Part shown: positions 31,570-42,543 of the stretch, one piece after another
Layout: each line of letters begins with the position of its first letter
How positions within the stretch are numbered: the first letter of the stretch is position 1
Source: Prillingera fragicola
Taxonomy: Eukaryota > Basidiomycota > Tremellomycetes > Trichosporonales > Trichosporonaceae
Assembly (NCBI GenBank): GCA_002335605.1
Contig: BEDY01000003.1
Coordinates: 1,550,001-1,614,000 of the forward strand
Reading direction: 5' to 3'
DNA length: 64,000 bases
The notes under the pieces: model-generated
The model's database searches: none
What the model was told of the DNA's origin: nothing
The model's input: the letters and a program-made list of their open reading frames with translations, nothing else
Position numbers and translations under genes: made by a program

Positions 31570-33402
31570 ATGGAAGGCTTCGACCTGCCAATAAGCTTTG
31601 GCAAGAAGGCAAAGGCAAAGGCAAGCAATTTCACTGCCAAGGTTGCCCAGACCAAGCGCGAAGAGGTAAGCCGCGACTATAGAGTCAAGCTAACTCGATA
31701 GCCCAAGGCTGCCGTACCCGCGCCGCGCGAGGTGCCCAAGGTCGCCGCCACCGAGGAGTCGGCACCGGCTTCTGGAGCAGGTGATGATGATGACGCTGAC
31801 ATTGGACCGGCACCGCCGACGAAGCGCAAAGCAGGGGAGGACTCGGACAGCGAGGACGATTACGAGGAGGAGCAGGACCGGACCCCCGTGACGCACGAGA
31901 TTGTGCTCAAGGACCACACCAAGGTGAGTTATCTGTCTAACAAGGCTTCATAAAGCGTTTCCTAACGTTGCAGATTGCATCGGCCGTTGCTGTAGAGCCT
32001 TCTGGAGCACGAGTGGCGACCGGAAGTCACGACTACGACTGTAAGCTCTGGGACTTTGGAGGCATGGACGCCCGCTTGCGACCGTTCAAGAGCTTTGAGC
32101 CGAATGGAACGTACTTTATTCACGACTTGAGCTATTCGCCTGATGGCAAGCACTTGTTGGTCATTAGTGGAACATACTACCCCAAGGTGTTCACGCGTGA
32201 TGGCGACGGCGAGATCGAGTTCATGAAGGGCGACGTGTACCTGCGGGATATGAAGAACACCAAGTGAGTGGCGACTAGCACAGGCACTGGAGAACACGGC
32301 TGATGGCCAGGGGACACACTGCTGAGATTAACTCTGGGTCTTGGCATCCGTCCAACGACAACCTGTTCCTGACTGCGTCCAACGACTCGACGATCCGAAT
32401 TTGGGACGTGACAGATAGGAGCAAGCAGCAGCAGGTCATCGTTGTTCGCTCCAAGGAGAGGGGTAACCGCACCCATGTCACGGCGTGCGCATGGAGCCCA
32501 GACGGCAAGATGGTTGCGGGTGGATGCCTCGACGGCGCATTGCACGTCTGGCGCACTGGCGGCAACTATGCCCGTCCTGACAGGAGCTGCGAGACGGCGC
32601 ACACCAGGAACACTGAGACGACTTGTGTGGTGTTTTCGCCGGATAGTACGCGTCTTGCGTCTCGGGGTGGTGACGGAACAGTCAAGGGTGAGTCACCTGC
32701 TAGGCAAGGATGTAGCTGACGGCAGTGTGGGATGTGAAGTCTATGCGCAAACCTCTTGCCGAGGTGTCTGGCTACGACACCCGGTACTCGGAGGCCGACC
32801 TCATTTGGTCGCCAGACAGCAAGAGCATTATCATTGGCACGTCCATCGACCCGCGCGACTCCGAGGCTGTTGGCGAGCTCGTCTTCTTTAACCCAACCGA
32901 CCTGACAGTACAGCGCCGGGTTCCAGTGGCAAAAGGCACGTCGGTTGTGCGTGTGCTATGGCACTCGCGTATCAACCAGATTTTCTGCGCGCTCTCCAAC
33001 GGCAACGTCTACGTTCTCTACTCTCCGAACTCGTCCATTCATGGAGCACTCCTCCCGCTGGCCAAGATGCCCCGCACGAAGCCTCGCGACATGGCCTTCA
33101 CCTCGGCTGATCTCAAGCCGGTGGTGTACACGCCCGATGCTCTGCCCATGTTCGCAGACCAGAAGCACGGCATGTCGCTGCATCAGAAGGAGAAGCGGGC
33201 CAAGAAGTTTAAGCCCACCGAGCCGATTCACGGTGTGGGCAAGGGCGGACGTATTGGATCCAGTGCCATGGCAAGCCAGGCAGCCGAGATGTTTGGCGCT
33301 GGTAATGTTGGCGAGGACCCGCGTGAGGCGCTGCTCAAGTATGCGACCGAGGAGGAGCGTGAGCGGTTAAAGTACATGGATAAACAGGATGATGCAGAGT
33401 AG
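31570..33402 (+). CDS. WDR70: WD40 protein WDR70 homologue
   Basis: Exons 31570..31665, 31702..31923, 31974..32263, 32311..32687 and 32726..33402 give 553 residues. The N-terminus MEGFDLPISFGKKAKAKA is typical of the WDR70 family, as are the acidic stretch SEDDYEEEQDRTPVTHEIVL and the first blade ARVATGSHDYDCKLWDFGGM. Six to seven WD repeats follow, including LFLTASNDSTIRIWDVTD, MVAGGCLDGALHVWRTGG and LASRGGDGTVKVWDVKSM. After the propeller comes the family-specific tail GALLPLAKMPRTKPRDMAFT, then KRAKKFKPTEPIHGVGKGGR and ALLKYATEEERERLKYM. In other eukaryotes WDR70 works with the CUL4-DDB1 ligase and aids resection of DNA breaks. Nuclear action is expected. Confidence 0.92.
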
Positions 33403-33985
33403 TCGTTGGCGGTCGAATACAGTAGATTATGCATGCATTGTAGCAGTCTTGCAAGGGCAGCAGCACAAGACGCTTGTCGCACCAAGTCAGTCGCCAAGGC
33501 AAGCCCCTTATGCATTCCACCCCTTTAACTCCCTCGCACCGATGGCCACTATAAATTCTTGCCCGGTAGCGCTGTTCTTGTTCTTTACATATTCGCAACT
33601 CCAACTATAAAACCATGACGCGCTCTTCTCAATCATACGTGGGCGACGCCAAATGGCCGTTGGAGAAGAACAATAAAGTCCTTTAAATGCGTGAAAGCCG
33701 TATCACGCGCTCCGGTTCTCTAACTGGAGTCAGTGGGCTTTTACGTTTCGCTTTGGGCTGACATTTCTTCCCCCTTGTTTTTTTCCATCGTTCTTGCTTT
33801 TGTATTCTTGGGTTTTCTATGAACTGCTTGGACTCTGCTTCTGGATGCTCTGGTCGCGATAGAGGAGGCTTGCTCGCAGCCATGTGCCTGCGTCCGCATT
33901 GAGCTCTTGCCCTCGTGGGTCGTATGGACCGCTCACAGCTCAGACGCAGTTGGCATTGAACAAGATATCTCTGCATGGCTCTACT
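33403..33985. other. Convergent 3' region, no gene seen
   Basis: 583 bp between two stop codons, AT-richer than the flanking genes. Nothing recognised. Confidence 0.4.
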
Positions 33986-35709
33986 CTACACCAAAGCAAG
34001 ATGCAACTTTCCACCCCCTTTGCGATCAATCTTCCACAACTTCCTTCCAACACCGCGATACACCGCCTTGGCCGCCATGTCGTCTGCTCCCTCCCACCCG
34101 CGGGCGCTCGCGACTGCCGCGAGCTCTTGTTTGACAATCGCTTGGGGCACGAACGGATTACTTTCCAAGTCGGGGTCGCCAGCACGTCCGGCTCGGAGGA
34201 TCATGAGGACCGCGTGCGCCATGAGGATGGCCTCAGTCGTGATTGCTGGGGCGCCTGTTGGGTCGGTGCCACTTGGTGTGGGGTCGGCGTTGGAGACCTT
34301 TATGAGCTGAGCTCTGAGAGCGTTAGCATTGTAGCGTGTAAGAGGACGTACATTGTTGAGTCTGGGGTAGGCTCGGCGGTCACGCCGCTGCCTCCCATGC
34401 GCATGAAATCGGTGAGGACAGAATGAATCTTGTCAACTGCTGGTGCCATGAAGGGGAGACTAGTCTGCACGTTGTCGCCGGAGCTCCTAGGTGCAGCGGA
34501 TGGTGAAGCTTGAACAGAGGCGGGTGGTGGGGCTGCCACTGGCGTTGGGGGAGCTGGTGGTGCAGGCGCGGGTACAGGCGGTTGGGGCGAAGCGACAAGA
34601 GGTGCAGCAGCGGGGCGAGAAGGTGTAGGTCCAGCTTGAGGAACGGCAGTGTCCTTGGCCGGTGTAGGCTCAAGGACACGAACAGCAGCTGGTGTCGGTT
34701 CAGGCGCCTTGCGCAGACTTTGGTTGAGCGACCGTGACAAGGCCGGTGTCATTGTCGTGCGAGGGAAGATTGGTCGTGGATCGTCACCACGCACCGACCT
34801 CCTCAACGCGCTAGGTGGAGGGGCAGCTCGCGGTGTGCCGATTAGGTGGAGGGGAGAGAAGCGGTTGTGGGGAGTTGGAGCGGCGCGGCGGTGGGGGGTG
34901 ACGAGCGAGTTGGTGATTGTTGGCATCTGGCCAGGTGTTGTTGGCACTTGGGCACGGCGCACTGTTGTGGGCGATGACGGTGCGGTACCACGCTTGGGAG
35001 TCACCTTTGGCGAGCGTACAGGCGAGTTCTTCGGCGACCTTGCTGCTGACGCGCGCAGAGCGTGGGCTCTTCGCATTGGGGCAATCTGGCTCTCGAGCAA
35101 CTTGAGCGCCTCCTCCTCTGCGGCAATCGCCTCATCGACGCTCATCGTAGGCTTGGTGGCCTTTTTGACAGCCTCCTCTACTGGTGGTTCTGGCTCGGCA
35201 GGCTGCGCCGTCTGCGATGCGGCCGCGATCAACCTCTCCAACTCTTCAATCCTCGCCTGCTGTCTCCTGTGCTGCTCCGTGAGGTTGCGGACCTGCGTGC
35301 GTGCACGAGTCATGGGCCTGGCATTGTCCGCAAGCATGGTGATCACATGCTCGCTAGCCGTGAGTGTCTCGTCGAGCTCGCGCGGCGTGCCACGCGCCTT
35401 CTGCAGCTGCTTCAACGGAGCGAGCTTGTCCAGTCCCGGGTCGGTGAGTGAGCTCGAGTTGTCGTCCCACTGCCGCGACCCTGGCGGCCCAAGCTTGGAA
35501 GCGATTTCAGCAACCTCGGCCTCGAATGGCTTGAACTCGGACTCGTTGGCGTCCCGGATGAGCGACAGGACATTGCGCGGCTGCACAACGCGTGCCTCTG
35601 GCAGGTAGAGGAGTGCACGGGCAAAGGGTCCTGGTGGACGTAACGGAGGTGCGTGTGTGATGCTGGCAAAATCTTGCGAGATCATATCCAGCACGTGTGC
35701 GTGCGACAT
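33986..35709 (-). CDS. Coiled-coil, proline-rich protein of unknown function
   Basis: Exons 35709..34352 and 34313..33986 give 561 residues from MSHAHVLDMISQDF. An upstream in-frame ATG at 35937 is possible but encodes low-quality sequence. Order: an ordered N-terminal part (FARALLYLPEARVVQPRNVL, SEFKPFEAEVAEIASKLGPP); a coiled coil (TRARTQVRNLTEQHRRQQAR followed by IEELERLIAAA, and SVDEAIAAEEEALKLLESQI); a long basic Ser/Thr/Pro-rich region with many TP sites; and a conserved-looking C-terminus beginning MAPAVDKIHSVLTDFMRMGG and continuing after the 38-nt intron through EAILMAHAVLMILRAGRAGD to GVGRKLWKIDRKGGGKLHLA. The last segment, with WKID and KLHL, looks like a small folded domain. The layout suggests a cell-cycle or cytoskeletal scaffold, but I do not recognise it. 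Confidence 0.72.
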
Positions 35710-36418
35710 TGCTGGCGCGAGCAACGGTGTGTGGAGGTGCAAGAATGGTGTGTGGAGTGCGGTCTTGGAGTTGTTGTTGACATGAAGTGACCTTGTCGAG
35801 ATGGATTTGATTCCGTCGAGGCACACATGCCGCACATGAGTTTCCAGTTTGGTGAGTGAAACATTTGGATGTGCATGTGTCGTCTGCGCGTCTGCCACGC
35901 TCACCACGTCAAAGGTTCCGCACGTCGTGCGCATCATATCGAGGAACGAGAGTGCACTGTTTGGTAATAGACGGTGTGAGGCCGCACATATGGGATGCAG
36001 CGGCGACAAGGCCGGCCCGGGGTCATTTACGGCTCATGTGCGACCGACCTCGAGCAAATCTTTCCGTTCACTGGCTGGGCATGATGATCCAGAAATTAGA
36101 AATCACGGCTCAACATCTGCTGGCACCAAGACGTTGCTTGCTCTAACTGACACGACCGACAGCATCTGCACCACCTCACGGATCGTCTGAACGCCCTGCA
36201 CAATCTCTCCTCATGTCAACACGCTGCAACGCTCCCGCCAGTCCAGTCTGCACCTGCAACCCATAATCTCTCTGCAGCGAACATCTCCATAGCGTCCAGC
36301 CCTCCAGAGATTAGCGACAAGGTCCCTGGGAAACCCAGTATGCGTGTAGAATGTGCATCTCCCACTGCAAGCGGCCCAATGGTGAGAAGAACAGAAGAAG
36401 CAAAAGCCTGTATACAAA
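35710..36418. other. Intergenic region, no gene seen
   Basis: 709 bp between the start of the coiled-coil gene and the stop of RPS24, both minus strand. Contains the coiled-coil gene promoter. No feature recognised. Confidence 0.4.
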
Positions 36419-37214
36419 TTACTTCTTGGCGGCGGCGGACTTGCTCTTGGCGGTGCCACGGAGCTTCTTCTGCCTGAGATTATTGTCAGTAATGTCCAGA
36501 TCATAGCAGCGGTGGGCAGCGCTCACCTGTTCTTGCGCTCCTTGCGGAGCTTGCGCGAAGGCTTCTCGACCTTGGTGGCCATGCCGGAACGGACAAGACG
36601 GTAACGGGGCTCGAACTTCTTCTGCGACTCCTCGTCGTCGTAGATCAGGCCGAAGCCCTGCGAGACACCACCACCGAACTTGGTGCGGAGACCGAAGACG
36701 ACAACACGCTCCTTCTCAGTCTTGTAGAGCTGAGCGAGACGCTCGCCGAGGTCGGCGCGCGAGAGGGTCGCGATGGTGGGGTGGGTGACGTTGAGAACGA
36801 ACTGCTTGCGGTTAAGCAGGCGGTTCGTGATGAACTTCGAGGTGCGAAGGGTGACGGGGCCGTTGGCATCCTGCATTGTCAGCGACATTGCTCGAAATGG
36901 TCGTGTAAGAATTGCGTTGAAACACAGAGGGACCGCTCGCGCGCGCGTTTGTCGAACTCCAAGCTCGCGCACACAGCGCAGACAGTGCAGAACACCGCCA
37001 AACGACCGAGGACACTGCTCGCCATGCACTCTTTCCTCCCTGCCCACTGCGCCGACAATGCCTCCTCCCAACCTCGCGCGACCCTCAGTCCTCCACCCGG
37101 CATGTCTCCCATCTTCTCGCCAGTCCTTCTCGGTCCCTCCTCTGTTCGATGTCGTGCGCGCGATGATAGATTCCCTCTGTGTTGTCGCAGTTCTTGATGC
37201 CACCACTCACCATG
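36419..37214 (-). CDS. RPS24: 40S ribosomal protein eS24
   Basis: Exons 37214..37212 (just the ATG), 36870..36527 and 36473..36419 give 133 residues. After splicing the protein begins [19 protein letters not shown], then [39 protein letters not shown] and [20 protein letters not shown], ending in the basic tail [16 protein letters not shown]. These match eS24 over its full length. The start codon is the entire coding part of exon 1, followed at once by GTGAGT and a 341-nt intron, a known layout in ribosomal protein genes. An in-frame ATG at 36890 just before the acceptor is an alternative but adds residues not expected in the family. Confidence 0.95.
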
Positions 37215-37806
37215 TTGGGCGTCACTTTTTCTTGAGGTATGCGAGAAGTTGATGCCTACCAACAGTTTAGACCGGTGTGCTGCAGCCACCCACCACGCAG
37301 GGGCACGACAGCGAATTGACGCGGAAGCAATTATCGGAGTTTCGAACCGGGAATTGCGAAAATGAACGTGGCACATGTGAGGACTGCCATAATGGGCCGG
37401 GGATTGGCCGTGTGGCACTTGGTGCATGCATCGTGGTGAGGAATCGGTGGAGTGGGTGTTGGAGGTCATCTCCTTCGCTGTCAAGTGCACGACAACCCAA
37501 GCACCTAGCAGGGGCTCTCACCGCCAGTGTTCAATAGGTTTGCTCTGCTAAGTGATAGCATCTTGGCAATTGCTTCACTCTCGACAGCGCAGGTCTCCTT
37601 GCACACATTTCATCGCCCCGCAGGCGTGGACTGACTCTGACCTTGCATTTCTGACCATCGGCCGTGCAGCATCGCACAGCACCCCCACACCTTTCACAGC
37701 TCTTTGAGCTAGTATGCGCATCAATGCAGCGTAAATTCAAGAGATGTGGACAAGCAATGCGACAAGACCATGATTAATGCATTGAAACGGTCCATCTACC
37801 ACCAGC
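37215..37806. other. RPS24 upstream region, no gene seen
   Basis: 592 bp between the RPS24 start and the stop of the CREG-like gene. It should hold the RPS24 promoter. A TTTCGAACC string near 37342 resembles a tRNA T-loop, but no cloverleaf surrounds it. Confidence 0.4.
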
Positions 37807-38752
37807 CTAGTTGCTGTTCATGGCCTTCTTGTACTTGTCAAGGGGAATGTGGCCGATCCAGCGCGTGTCGCCAAAGCCGCCAACGTAGTAGAGGTCCTGG
37901 GGATCGAGACGGGCCCAGTAAGCAGTGTGGGCCCCGTGCTCCGCCGATGGGAGCCACCACTTGGCATCTGGGTGGTACTGGACGTAGCACTCGGCGAGAC
38001 GCTCGTGCTCTTTGTCCTCGACGTCGCGGAGGACAGTAAAGTTCTGTGGACGGCTGTTAGTGACCATGTTCCGGATGAATAGAATAAGATGGCAAGGGGG
38101 CGTTGCTCATATCGGCCGAAAGCCAGATATGGGTAGCCCATTGTCCTGCATCCATACTCACTCCGACGATGCCGACGCGTGGCTGGCCGTACTCGGAGAT
38201 ACCCTTCTTGAGGGGGGTGTTGACCGAGTAGGAGGCGGCACCGTGGGTGGCAGCAAGGTTGCGCTGCATGAGCGAAATGGGGAGGGCAATGAAGGTGATG
38301 CCGCCATCAGGGTGGCAAGGAGCGTCTGTTGTCAGCAAAGGCACCAGAACAGCACTTACGAGACTGGTTTGGGAAAGAGTATTGTCAGAGATGGCAAAAG
38401 GAGGATTATGTTAGTGATGAGACAATGACACCTGATAAGAACACACCTCCATCATAGTGAGGGGGAAGCCTTGAAGGTCAGCCCGAGTTCTCGGTTGCCA
38501 GGGACTACTTACCAGCATTCGGGCCAGCGGTCTCGGGGTAGACAGAGGCCAGCGCGCCAGTAGTGACCGTCTTGAGGAGGTTGGCGACGTTCCCAACTAG
38601 ACAAGGTCAGCAAACAGCAGCCAGGTGGGCAGCATCTCATGCTCACCAGCCTCGTCGGCGGTCTCGCGGGCGATGTTGTTGTTGAGGGCGAGCTGCGCTG
38701 GGGCTGCAATCACGGCGGTCGCGGCAGCGACAATGAGGGCGGCGATCTGCAT
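37807..38752 (-). CDS. Secreted CREG-like FMN-binding split-barrel protein
   Basis: Starts at 38752 with a signal peptide (MQIAALIVAAATAVIAAPA). Further exons read NVANLLKTVTTGALASVYPE then TAGPNAG, FPLTMME, a 4-nt exon (38363..38360), HAPCHPDGGITFIALPISLM followed by QRNLAATHGAASYSV, and the last exon NFTVLRDVEDKEHERLAECY, YHPDAKWWLPSAEHGAHTAY, WARLDPQDLYYVGGFGDTRW, ending IGHIPLDKYKKAMNSN. The PDAKWWLP and DLYYVGGFGD blocks are diagnostic for the CREG/pyridoxamine-oxidase-like split barrel. Animal CREG is a secreted or lysosomal glycoprotein without demonstrated oxidase activity; fungal relatives are expected to be secreted or vacuolar. The tiny exon is required to keep the frame. It is divergent from BCD1. 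Confidence 0.88.
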
Positions 38753-39220
38753 GGTGTCTAGGTGGGTGATGGAAAAGTTACAACAACGAGCTCTTTCCAA
38801 AGTCTCAATGGGCGGCTCCTATACAAGTACAATGAACCGGAAGTGTCGAGAGAGCCAGCCAGGTCTCCCCATTATCAGATATCGGCCGCCCTTGGTCAGG
38901 AACCACTTGGCGCCAAGATGCATCCGCGGCCGATTTCATGCTGCCTACAGGACCCACGCAGCTACAATGAACAATGCATTGAGCAGCCGCTACCAAGCTG
39001 CGTCCGGATCCAGCCGAGCGCATCGGCTCCCATATGCTGCTGCTCGCAACCTGCAAGCTGCAAGACGCGTCTTGGACATTAGCCCAGATGGTCGTGTGAG
39101 ATGTTACACGTTAGCCCGATTGGGAAGGAGGGCTGATAACAGTCACGTGGTGTGACGCAAAAGTTGAATCTGCTGCAATGTCAAGTCCACACGCTCAATT
39201 GTCAACAATCTCACCACACC
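38753..39220. promoter_or_regulatory. Divergent promoter region, CREG-like / BCD1
   Basis: 468 bp between divergent starts, with TCACGTG at 39143-39149 some 70 bp before the BCD1 ATG. Confidence 0.45.
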
Positions 39221-40490
39221 ATGCCGCTGCCGGACCCCACATCTCTTGGGCTCCCTGCAAAGCCAGGATCGGCCCCAGGAGCATTCACCGCTCCTCCCAT
39301 TACACCCACGGCTTGCGCCGATACCAACGCCAACGCCGAGCCCGGCCCATCACGGACCACCACATGCGCCCTCTGCACCGCCGAGGCCAAGTACACCTGC
39401 CCGCGGTGTGCGGTTCGGACCTGCTCGCTGCCTTGCTCCAAGGCGCATAAAGCCAATACGGGATGCAGCGGCACTCGCGATCCAGCAGCGTACGTGCCCC
39501 TTGCCAAGTTTACGCAGGGGACGTGGGACGGCGACTACGCCTGGCTCGAGGACGGGCGGCGAAAGGTCGCGGGCTGGGGCGAGGGGTTGACGAGTGAGGA
39601 GCTTGCGAATGCTGGTGCTGGTGCGACTAGGGGGCGGGGAGCGCCAAGAGGGAGGGGACGGGGTGGCCGCGCCGTGCCGCAGCGTAGGGGAAAGCTCGAT
39701 GGTCTGCGTTGGGCTGTCACCGAGATTGGGTGTGACGTTGATCTCCTGCCTGAGGGTATGCAGCGGCGGAGAACGAACCAGTCAAGCTGGAATCCAAAGT
39801 AAGTGCATTCCTGTCATGCGAACAGTGCTGACAACCAGATCGCGAGCTCTGTACCTCACTGTCCAGTTGTCTATCCCTGGCACGCTGGTGGATGCTGAGG
39901 AGACACAACTCGTCACCGTCCCCCGCATTCCCGTCCTTCCTCCCAAGGCTACTTCGACTCTTACCTCTCTTCTCCCCGAGACTCTCCAAGACCGCACCGA
40001 CCTCATCTTTGCCATTCCCTATCACATCCCCCGCTCTCGCTCCAGGGCAGCCGAAGCGGAGCCCGCCCCAGCTCCCACGTCCGGCCGCGCCTTCTTCCCT
40101 CCCATCGCTGCCTCCCAGACGCTCAACACAGCCTTGAGCGGAACGTCATGGGTCGAGTTTCCTACTGTCCACGTATTTACGAGGGAGGAGTGGACTCGGC
40201 TGGTGGCTGCGGGGGAGGTGGCGGTCATGGCCCTCACCGAGACCAAGCGCAAGGCGCTCGAGGTCGTCGACGAGGGCGAACCGGCCAAGAAGGTCAAGAC
40301 GGACGGTCTAGCCGGCTTACTGGGCGACTATGGTGACTCGGATGAAGAGGAGGGAGAAGAAGTTGACGATGCCGTTGAGGCACTCCCCGATGAGGACGAG
40401 GAGGAGGGAGGGGACATCACACTAGCGCCCGAGATGGCTGCGGCCCTCGGAGCTGCGCTCGAGGCTGACTTTGGGGAGGCCGACGCCTGA
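39221..40490 (+). CDS. BCD1: Box C/D snoRNA assembly protein BCD1 (HIT zinc finger)
   Basis: Exons 39221..39798 and 39839..40490 give 409 residues. The zf-HIT domain is CALCTAEAKYTCPRCAVRTC followed by SLPCSKAHKANTGC, binding two zinc ions through its Cys/His ligands. Bcd1-specific features follow: AAYVPLAKFTQGTWDGDYAW, an RGG-type loop (RGAPRGRGRGGRAVPQRRGK), MQRRRTNQSSWNPKSRALYL and TVQLSIPGTLVDAEE. A C-terminal acidic tail (DSDEEEGEEVDDAVE) closes the protein. BCD1/ZNHIT6 is needed for stable box C/D snoRNP assembly with Nop58 and the R2TP chaperone in the nucleus. The 40-nt intron splits the lysine codon after WNP. Length and domain order are as expected. Confidence 0.92.
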
Positions 40491-40681
40491 GTACCGCATT
40501 TGCATTGTTCACATTGTCACATTCATGCATTCTCTATCATGTATTCAGGCGTGCGCATGGCGGGTCGGCGTTGTGGGTCGTGAGGTCGTGGGGTCTGGAG
40601 CTCTGGAGTCTATGTTGCGTGTGGTCGCATGAGCAGAGGGCGAGTGAGCGGTGAGGGTGAAAGTGACGCGTGGCTGAGAGC

Positions 40682-41138
40682 TCAGGGCAGAATGATGCTG
40701 TCGTACATGGGGCTGCGGCTGTCAGCTCAATGTCTGCTATTTCGCTCACTTCTCCGAGTCGTGAATGTAGCACAGCACCTTGAGTGACGTGATCATAAGA
40801 ACGACCAGGCCGAGAAGAAAGCCGTAGATCATAAAGACGAGGTATCGGTTGGTGACGAACATGGCAATCTCGACCAGGAAGGCTATACCTCCAATGCTGG
40901 CTAGCGCAGTCGCGATGGTGACAGTCTTCTTAAGTGGGCGAGCACCGGGACCGAGACCGGTGAGGCAGGTGAGAAAGACGGCAAAGAGGGCTACAAAGGC
41001 AAGCGAGATGAGATACTCTTCTAGGTTCCACTCGAGCCAGTCACTAATGGGTGAGCTCTGTTTTAATAGAAAGCAGGCGACCTCGGTGACTCACATGCTG
41101 CCGAGAGAGTCTACTGGTGAGATGGTGGGGGGAGTCAT
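40682..41138 (-). CDS. Small three-helix membrane protein of unknown function
   Basis: Exons 41138..41095, 41043..40750 and 40718..40682 give 124 residues. A polar N-terminus with DWLEWNLEEYLI precedes a first hydrophobic helix (SLAFVALFAVFLTCLTGLG), a basic loop (PGARPLKKT), a second helix (VTIATALASIGGIAFLVEIA) and a third (LVFMIYGFLLGLVVLMITSL), ending CYIHDSENRSPMYDSIILP. The intron acceptors were chosen because other choices bring stops. The length, topology and acidic N-terminus recall small ER or Golgi accessory subunits. I do not recognise the family. It shares a 1.4-kb divergent region with another membrane protein gene. Confidence 0.72.
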
Positions 41139-42543
41139 TGAGAACAGTGTACGTAAATGTCGTGTCGTGTGAAGGGGGGGCGCTCGGCAGTGGACTGTGG
41201 AACTGTGCGAGTGTGAGATGAGTAAGAGAGATGTAGATGGGTGTACTGTACAGCATCTCGCAGCTTCCAGGTATCGGTCTGAGCCGCTGACCGCTGGTGC
41301 GTCTGGTAGCTGGTAGTCGAGGATGTGAGCCTGTACCATGAACCACCTCCACCGGTTGGCTGCGCAGCCCTTTGTCAGCGGCCGTCCCAGTTTCCAGCGA
41401 CCAGGGCCGATGAGATGTTAGCGCGTAGGTCAAGTTGTAACACTGTGTACTGTGCGGTGTGCACTACAGCATCTTGTGAGCAAGAGAGGAAGTGGCCATG
41501 AGCTAGAGTTACCACCAAGAGTCTTCCCTGACTGAGCAGCAGGGCACAGTACGCACAGTTCGCTGCATCGCAGGAATCGCAGCCAGCAAAGCCCAGCTGC
41601 TGAGGATATGAGGATGGAGGTTTGAGACGCGTCCGATCGCGTGAGATCTGTTGAGAGTTACAGTGGCATTGCAGTTAGTGCAGGCTGGTTTAGCGTAGGA
41701 TTTGGCTGTGAACCGAGGGATGCATGAACGCGTCGAGGCTGAAACTGACCATTAGCACTAATTGACTTCGCACTGGACGCCACTGCCGAAGTGGTCTCAC
41801 TTGATCATCGCACCACACTGCACTACACAGCGTCTGCCGTGCAAGTCCAGGCTCTATGTAGGAGGTGTAGAGTAGCTCAAAATCAATGAGTTCAATGCAT
41901 ATGCCCCTACAGGGGCATCCACCGTCCGGCGGCCGGTGCCAGATGCACGACGGCACAGTTGCTGGCGGCAGGATTTAGGATGTGAATTTTAAATTATTAT
42001 TTGCCACTTTAGCGATCCAGCCAGACATTGTCAACAAGCCAAGAGGCCAACAAGCATCTGCTTAATGCATGTACCAAGACGCAGGTATGCAGATCGCTGC
42101 TGGTAGATGTACTTGTACTTTGTGGATCTTGGCAGGGGTTCGGCCGTGGGAACCAGGTCGGCGTGCGGTTCTCGTTCCCTAACCATCGGCAACCGATGCA
42201 AACCATCTTGCTCCGGATGCGTCCATGTCCATCCGCAGCATCCAACGACATGCACCGAGAGCGTCCATGTCCAGGTGCGGCGTGCATTCAAGCATTATAG
42301 CGGCATTCATACTCCAGCCATCTCCCTCTGCGTGCGTCACATTGACGTAGCCTTGCATCGCACGTCGCTTCCCACGTCGCACTGCCGAAGCGCCGGCCAA
42401 CTACACAACTGTCGCTTTGGACGCAACCGGCCACACCAAGTGTGCTCTGCAAGATATTTAATCCAACCGGCAGCGAGGTCTTTCTTTTCCCACATCTTGC
42501 TTACTTCTCTCTTGGTCACCTCACCGTCGAGCACCTCTACACC
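41139..42543. promoter_or_regulatory. 1.4-kb divergent intergenic region
   Basis: Between two divergent membrane-protein genes, the longest gap in the window. It holds an inverted repeat at 41902-41917 (TGCCCCT, 2-nt spacer, AGGGGCA) in which each arm contains a CCCCT/AGGGG stress-element core. AT-rich patches occur near 41980-42000. No convincing gene or tRNA was seen. Confidence 0.4.

Noticed and set aside
37330..37355. TTTCGAACC resembling a tRNA T-loop
   Set aside because: No matching acceptor, D or anticodon stems around it.
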